64,000 bases of DNA from Bog-756 sp963828385. Its GTDB lineage: Bacteria > Actinomycetota > Acidimicrobiia > Acidimicrobiales > RAAP-2. The translations under genes and the position numbers were made by a program. The stretch spans positions 1,674,001 through 1,738,000 of the forward strand of contig CAWHEF010000002.1 of the NCBI GenBank assembly GCA_963828385.1. Direction: 5' to 3'. Position 1 is the stretch's first letter. Each line of letters starts with the position of its first letter. Below, piece after piece: positions 60,229-64,000 of this stretch. The notes beneath the pieces are model-generated. The model searched no databases. It worked only from the letters and a program-made list of their open reading frames with translations, and was not told the DNA's origin.

Positions 60229-61425
60229 CCCGGGGCCGCCCCATGACGGGATCGGCTCCGGGCTCAGCCGGCGAGGGGGGGATCGAGGACGCACCAGGCG
60301 TTCGGCCACCCGAGCGATCCTCTCGAGCGGCTGCACGACGGCGATGCGCACGTGCCCGGTGCCGTCCGGTCCGTAGAGCTCGCCCGGGCTCACGAGGAGG
60401 CCGGCCCGCAGGGCCAAGGCCTCGACCAGTCCCCAGTCGCCGCCGAACCCTCCGGGCACCCGGGTCCACAGATAGAAGCCCCCGGCGGGCAGGGGCGCTT
60501 CGATCCCGACCCGCCCGAGCGCCTCGGACAGGATCGAGAGACGCTCCTCGTAGCGGGCACGCTGGTCGAGGACGTGACCGTCGTCGCCGAGTGCGGCCAC
60601 AGCCGCCGCCTGGACGGGGCCGGGGACCATCAGCCCTGCGTGGCGGCGGACGTCGGTCAAGAACCCGACGATCGCCGGGTCACCGGCGAAGAAGCCGGCG
60701 CGCACACCGGCCAGGTTCGACCGCTTCGAGAGAGAGTGGACGGCCACCACGCCCTCGATGCCGGAGGCGAGCACGGTCGAGGGCGGACCGTCCCAGGTGA
60801 ACTCGGCGTAGCACTCGTCGGAGAAGACCGGGACTTTCCTTCGCCTCCCCCACGCCGCGACCTCGTCGAGGTCGGTGAGCGCCCCGGTGGGGTTGGACGG
60901 GCTGTTGGCCCAAACCAGAACGGCCCGGTCGGCGTCCTCGGCGCGGATGGCATCGAGGTCGAGCCCGCCGCCCGGCCGCTCCGGCACCGGAACGGCACGA
61001 CACCGGGCCAGCAGCGCGCCCATGGCATAGGTCGGATAGGACACGGCCGGGTAGAGCACGGTGTCCCGCTGCGGGTCCCGGAGCGAGAGGAAGTGGGCGG
61101 CCGAGGCCACCATCTCCTTGGTCCCGACACAGGCGCCGATCTCGGCCGGGTCGACCTCGGCGCCGAACCGCCGCGCCAGCCAGGCCGAAGCGGCCCGGCG
61201 GTAGGCGTCCGAGCCGACCGACGCCGGATACCCGCGTTCGGTACCCGAGCTCGCCAGTGCCTCGGTCACCACCTCCGGGGGCGGATCGCACGGCGTCCCG
61301 ATCGAGCAGTCGACGAGCCCTCCGACACCCGGAGGGAACACCGCTTCGGAGCGACCCCTGATCTCGTTCAACCGGTCGTAGGGGTAGGGCGGCGGCACGA
61401 AGCCGCCCGGTTGCGGGTGGCTCAC
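60226..61425 (-). CDS. dapC: Succinyldiaminopimelate transaminase
   Basis: PLP aminotransferase (fold type I) acting between DapD and DapE. WANSPSNPTGALTDLDEV, SDECYAEFTWDG and the PLP-lysine motif SLSKRSNLAGVRAGFFAG are typical. 399 residues. The start GTG at 61425 overlaps the hflX stop (GTGA). Placement between hflX and dapD supports the DapC call over other class I aminotransferases. Confidence 0.92.
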   Translation of the reverse strand: MSHPQPGGFVPPPYPYDRLNEIRGRSEAVFPPGVGGLVDCSIGTPCDPPPEVVTEALASSGTERGYPASVGSDAYRRAASAWLARRFGAEVDPAEIGACVGTKEMVASAAHFLSLRDPQRDTVLYPAVSYPTYAMGALLARCRAVPVPERPGGGLDLDAIRAEDADRAVLVWANSPSNPTGALTDLDEVAAWGRRRKVPVFSDECYAEFTWDGPPSTVLASGIEGVVAVHSLSKRSNLAGVRAGFFAGDPAIVGFLTDVRRHAGLMVPGPVQAAAVAALGDDGHVLDQRARYEERLSILSEALGRVGIEAPLPAGGFYLWTRVPGGFGGDWGLVEALALRAGLLVSPGELYGPDGTGHVRIAVVQPLERIARVAERLVRPRSPPRRLSPEPIPSWGGPG

Positions 61426-62732
61426 GCCGAACCGAACTCGGCGAACCGGGACCGGCCCGCCTCGTCCAGCACGACCTGCACCCGGGCCGAGTGCTCACCG
61501 GCCACCTCGCCCACGATCTCGCCCTCGCGGTGCACGGCGGCGAGGACGTCGCCGCGGGCATAGGGGATGTCGAGCTCGACCACCTTGTCACGGGAGCGGA
61601 GCCGGTCGCCCATCACGACGAGCATGTCGTCGAGGCCCTCTCCCGACCGGGCCGACACCAGGACCGAACCGGGATGGGCACAGAGGAGCCGGCGGGCCTC
61701 CTCCTCGGCCTCGACGCCGAGGACGGGAAGGGCGTCGGCCTTGTTGACCACGAGGAGCTCGGGAAGGGCGTCGGCGCCGATCTCGGCCAGGACCCTGCGC
61801 ACGGCGTCGATCTGTCCCTCGAAGTCGGGGGCGCTCCCGTCCACCACGTGGACGATCAGGTCCGACTCGGTGACGACCTCGAGGGTGGAGCGGAACGACT
61901 CGACCAGCTGGTGCGGGAGCTTGCGCACGAAGCCGACCGTGTCCGTCACGAGGACCTGCTCCCCGCCCGAGAGCTGGAGCTGGCGTGTCCGCGGGTCGAG
62001 CGTCGAGAACAGTCGGTCCTGGACGAGGACGTCGGCCCCGCTCAGACGGTTGAGCAGTGACGACTTGCCGGCGTTGGTGTAGCCGACGAGCGAGACGCTC
62101 CGCGACCGCGACCGTTCCCTGCCCTTGCGCTGGGTCCTGCGCGTGCGGTCGACGCGTCGCAGGTCGTTCTCGAGGCGGGACATCCGCTGCACCAGGCGCC
62201 GACGGTCCACTTCGAGCTGGGTCTCACCGGGACCACGGGTGCCGATGCCACCGGCCTGCTGGCTCAGCGTCCGGCCGCGACCGCGCAGTCGCGGCAGCCG
62301 GTAGCGGAGCAGGGCCAGCTCGACCTGGGCCCTACCTTCGGGGGTCCGGGCGTTCTGGGCGAAGATGTCGAGGATCACGGCCGTGCGGTCGATCGCCGTG
62401 CGCCCGAGGACCTTTTCCAGGTTCCGCTGCTGGGCCGGCGAGAGCTCGTCGTCGAACACCACCGTGTCGGCGTCTGCGGCCAGGCACACCGACAACAGCT
62501 CCCCGACCTTGCCCCGGCCCAGGTAGGTGGCGGCATCGGGAGCATCGCGCCGCTGGACCAGCCGGTCGGCGACCACGGCCCCCGCCGTGTCGACCAGACG
62601 GGTGAGCTCGTCGAGGGCCGCCTCCGTCTCCGGCACCGGTGTCGGCGGGAAGTTCACGCCGACGAGCACGATCCGTTCCCGGACATCCCGGGAGATGAGC
62701 GTGTCGGTGAAGGCGGTGCGGTCGGGAGTCAT
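61422..62732 (-). CDS. hflX: Ribosome-associated GTPase HflX
   Basis: GTPase that splits or rescues stalled ribosomes. The N-terminal HflX domain ends with GGIGTRGPGETQLEVDRR, and the G domain has GYTNAGKSSLLNRL (G1), DTVGFVRKLPHQLVESF (G3) and NKADALP (G4). 436 residues. The ATG at 62732 overlaps the dapF stop (ATGA). It is co-transcribed with miaA and dapF, similar to the miaA-hfq-hflX association elsewhere. Confidence 0.95.
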   Translation of the reverse strand: MTPDRTAFTDTLISRDVRERIVLVGVNFPPTPVPETEAALDELTRLVDTAGAVVADRLVQRRDAPDAATYLGRGKVGELLSVCLAADADTVVFDDELSPAQQRNLEKVLGRTAIDRTAVILDIFAQNARTPEGRAQVELALLRYRLPRLRGRGRTLSQQAGGIGTRGPGETQLEVDRRRLVQRMSRLENDLRRVDRTRRTQRKGRERSRSRSVSLVGYTNAGKSSLLNRLSGADVLVQDRLFSTLDPRTRQLQLSGGEQVLVTDTVGFVRKLPHQLVESFRSTLEVVTESDLIVHVVDGSAPDFEGQIDAVRRVLAEIGADALPELLVVNKADALPVLGVEAEEEARRLLCAHPGSVLVSARSGEGLDDMLVVMGDRLRSRDKVVELDIPYARGDVLAAVHREGEIVGEVAGEHSARVQVVLDEAGRSRFAEFGSA

Positions 62733-63593
62733 GACCGGGCCGCCCCCAGGACCTCGTCGGTGTCGACGTCGATCTCCGCCACCCTGCGGACCGGACCCCG
62801 CAGGCGGATGCCGTCGTGGCCGAGATCCACGCCGAGGGCCCCGCCCGGGTTCCGCACCTCGACCGTCCGACCGACCAGGCCCCAGGCGTGAGCGGCCACG
62901 GCGGCGGCGACACTGCCCGTCCCGCACGCCTCGGTCTCCCCCACGCCGCGCTCCCAGACCCGCAGCCCGATGGCCGCTCCCCCGGGGTCGACGTCGATCA
63001 GCTCGACGTTGCCGCGATCGGCGGTGGAGCTCGTAGAGCCGCTGGCCGAGCTGGCTCCCCTCCTGTCCGAACGGGTCGGGCCCGATCACCACGACGTGCG
63101 GATTGCCCGTATCGACCTGGCGCGACCGGGCACCGACGACCGGCGGGGGCTCCTCGGGGCCGAGCTCGGCCTTGCCCATCTCCACGGTCACCTCGGCGGA
63201 CCCTGGCCTGTCGCCGGGAACGTACTCGACGGTCTTCGTGCCGGCGAGCGTCCATACCGTGAACGTCGGCGGGTCGACGAGGCGCGCCTCGACCGCCACT
63301 TCAGCCAGGCACCGCATCCCGTTGCCGCTCATCTCGGCCACGCCACCATCGGCGTTCACCAGGTCCATGGACAGGTCGGTCCCGTCGCGACCGGCCAGGA
63401 CGCGGATCACGCCGTCTGCTCCGACCCCGAAGGACCGGTCGCACAGGGCCCGCACCAGCGGGGCGTCGAGGGCCTGGCGGTCCTCGACGTCGACGAAGAC
63501 GATGAAGTCGTTGCCGGCGCCGTGGAGCTTGGTGCCGTGCAGCTTGGCGCCGCACCTCCCGGTCGGCCCCGGTCGTTCGTCAGATGCCGTCAT
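62729..63593 (-). CDS. dapF: Diaminopimelate epimerase, one frame break
   Basis: Converts LL-DAP to meso-DAP with two cysteines as acid/base. The first Cys is in EMSGNGMRCLAEVA and the second in GETEACGTGSVAAAVAAHAWG. The first part ends GQRLYELHR, and the frame shifts near 63019-63024 to DRGNVELIDVDPGG, which runs to the stop at 62729. The N-terminal family motif KLHGAGNDF is preceded by an extra KLHGT from a 15-bp duplication. The ATG at 63593 overlaps the miaA stop (ATGA). About 288 residues when repaired. Confidence 0.93.
63520..63549 (-). repeat. 15-bp duplication at the dapF 5' end
   Basis: CCGTGGAGCTTGGTG (63520) and CCGTGCAGCTTGGCG (63535) are adjacent near-copies that duplicate the KLHG(T/A) pentad before the dapF GNDF motif. 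Confidence 0.7.
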
Positions 63594-64000
63594 GATGCCG
63601 TCGACCAGTCTCCCGCGGTCGGTGCGGTCGTCCCGAGCTCGAGGAAGTCGGCCACCATGCCGACCGGGTCGTCGTCGGGGTCGACCCACACGATACGGGG
63701 ATCACGGCGAAACCACGCCATCTGGCGCCGGGCGAAGGCCCTCGTCCTCCGGACGGCGCCGGCCACGGCCTCCTCCAGCGGTGCCCCGTCCTCGACGTGG
63801 GCGAGCAGCTCGCGGTAGCCGAGTGCCTGTCGGGCCGTCCTCGACAGGCCGCCGGGGCGGCGCGGCCAGCCCCGCCACCTCGTCGAGGAATCCGGCGGCG
63901 AGCAGCCTGTTGAACCGCTCGGCGATGCGCCGGTCGAGCACCTCCTGTTCGACGCGCAACCCGACGAGGCGGACGTCGGTCGGCCGGTAGTGGTCCAGTC
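63590..64000 (-). CDS. miaA: tRNA dimethylallyltransferase, C-terminal part with one frame break
   Basis: MiaA prenylates A37 of tRNAs reading UNN codons. The frame enters the window with YRPTDVRLVGL and RIAERFNRLLAAGFLDEVAGLA. Near 63852-63865 one extra base shifts it to RPGGLSRTARQALGYREL, followed by FARRQMAWFRRDPRIVWVD, classic MiaA C-terminal motifs, ending at 63590. The N-terminal half is outside the window. The stop overlaps the dapF ATG (ATGA). It is the first visible gene of the dap operon. Confidence 0.9.
   Translation of the reverse strand, partial: DWTTTGRPTSASSGCASNRRCSTGASPSGSTGCSPPDSSTRWRGWPRRPGGLSRTARQALGYRELLAHVEDGAPLEEAVAGAVRRTRAFARRQMAWFRRDPRIVWVDPDDDPVGMVADFLELGTTAPTAGDWSTAS

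Noticed and set aside
61422..63689. A single 755-codon dapF-hflX fusion protein
   Set aside because: The open frame joins them only because of the dapF frame break. The true dapF end overlaps an independent hflX ATG at 62732.
6442..64000. Programmed ribosomal frameshifting
   Set aside because: The breaks are at different kinds of sites, without slippery heptamers or a shared structure, and several are in genes never known to use recoding.
1..64000. tRNA or rRNA genes, prophage or insertion sequences
   Set aside because: No cloverleaf-like T-loop sequence, rRNA core sequence, transposase or integrase motif was noticed by eye. A tRNAscan or profile search would be needed to exclude tRNAs firmly.

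Overview
The window is a GC-rich (roughly 70% G+C by eye) actinobacterial chromosome segment made almost entirely of core genes. The combination of a dcw (division and cell wall) cluster without ftsA but with sepF, yggT and a Wag31-type DivIVA, a bacterial proteasome activator, DUF3151 and DUF3040 proteins, menaquinone genes and a diaminopimelate pathway that uses succinylated intermediates points to Actinomycetota. I infer an Acidimicrobiia-like lineage, but nothing in the window proves the class. I see no rRNA, tRNA, CRISPR array, insertion sequence, prophage or defence island.

Layout. 1-5010: chorismate synthase N-terminus, prepilin peptidase, a NifU/NfuA-like Fe-S protein divergent from a DUF3109 protein, small zinc-ribbon and hypothetical genes, a flavin reductase, a lipoprotein and DUF3151. 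5066-9320: tyrS, a frameshifted carotenoid oxygenase and a LytR-CpsA-Psr protein. 9362-14562: menaquinone genes menD, menH, menA and menE on alternating strands. 14640-17891: an SDR, a lipoprotein and a secreted protein with a Pro/Thr linker. 17936-28739: DUF255 thioredoxin-domain protein, a hypothetical, a phosphodiesterase, bpa, dnaE, a hypothetical, an Rrf2 regulator and a histidine phosphatase. 29001-29978: a sigma-70 factor.

30002-50242 is one long minus-strand division and wall block. In transcription order it reads mraZ, rsmH, ftsL, ftsI, murE, mraY, ftsW, murG, murC, murB, ftsQ, ftsZ, pgeF, yggS, sepF, yggT, divIVA, a TraR/DksA-type zinc-finger protein, lspA, rluD. Many neighbours overlap by 4 bases (ATGA or GTGA), implying translational coupling. 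murF and murD are missing from their usual places, and a 20-bp tandem repeat lies between mraY and ftsW.

50722-58220 holds a lipoate-ligase-like gene, an HNH nuclease, a ROK kinase, dinB, a PIG-L deacetylase, nrdR, and a divergent LysM/lexA pair with three SOS-box-like sites between them. 58291-64000 is a tightly overlapping operon miaA-dapF-hflX-dapC-dapD-dapE. It makes meso-diaminopimelate, which MurE (DNPR motif) would add to the wall precursor.

Three patterns cut across single genes. (1) About ten genes carry single-base frame breaks, mostly in G/C-rich stretches and often in essential genes, so sequencing or assembly error is the simplest explanation. (2) At least a dozen start codons sit 6-8 bases after a TANNNT box, the layout of leaderless transcripts. 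(3) Short tandem duplications recur at the ends of unrelated genes, several spanning the stop codon. I found no convincing new defence or mobile system. The most unusual items are these patterns, the murD/murF absence, the lysine/alanine-rich tail on the zinc-finger protein, and the possible RsmH extension.
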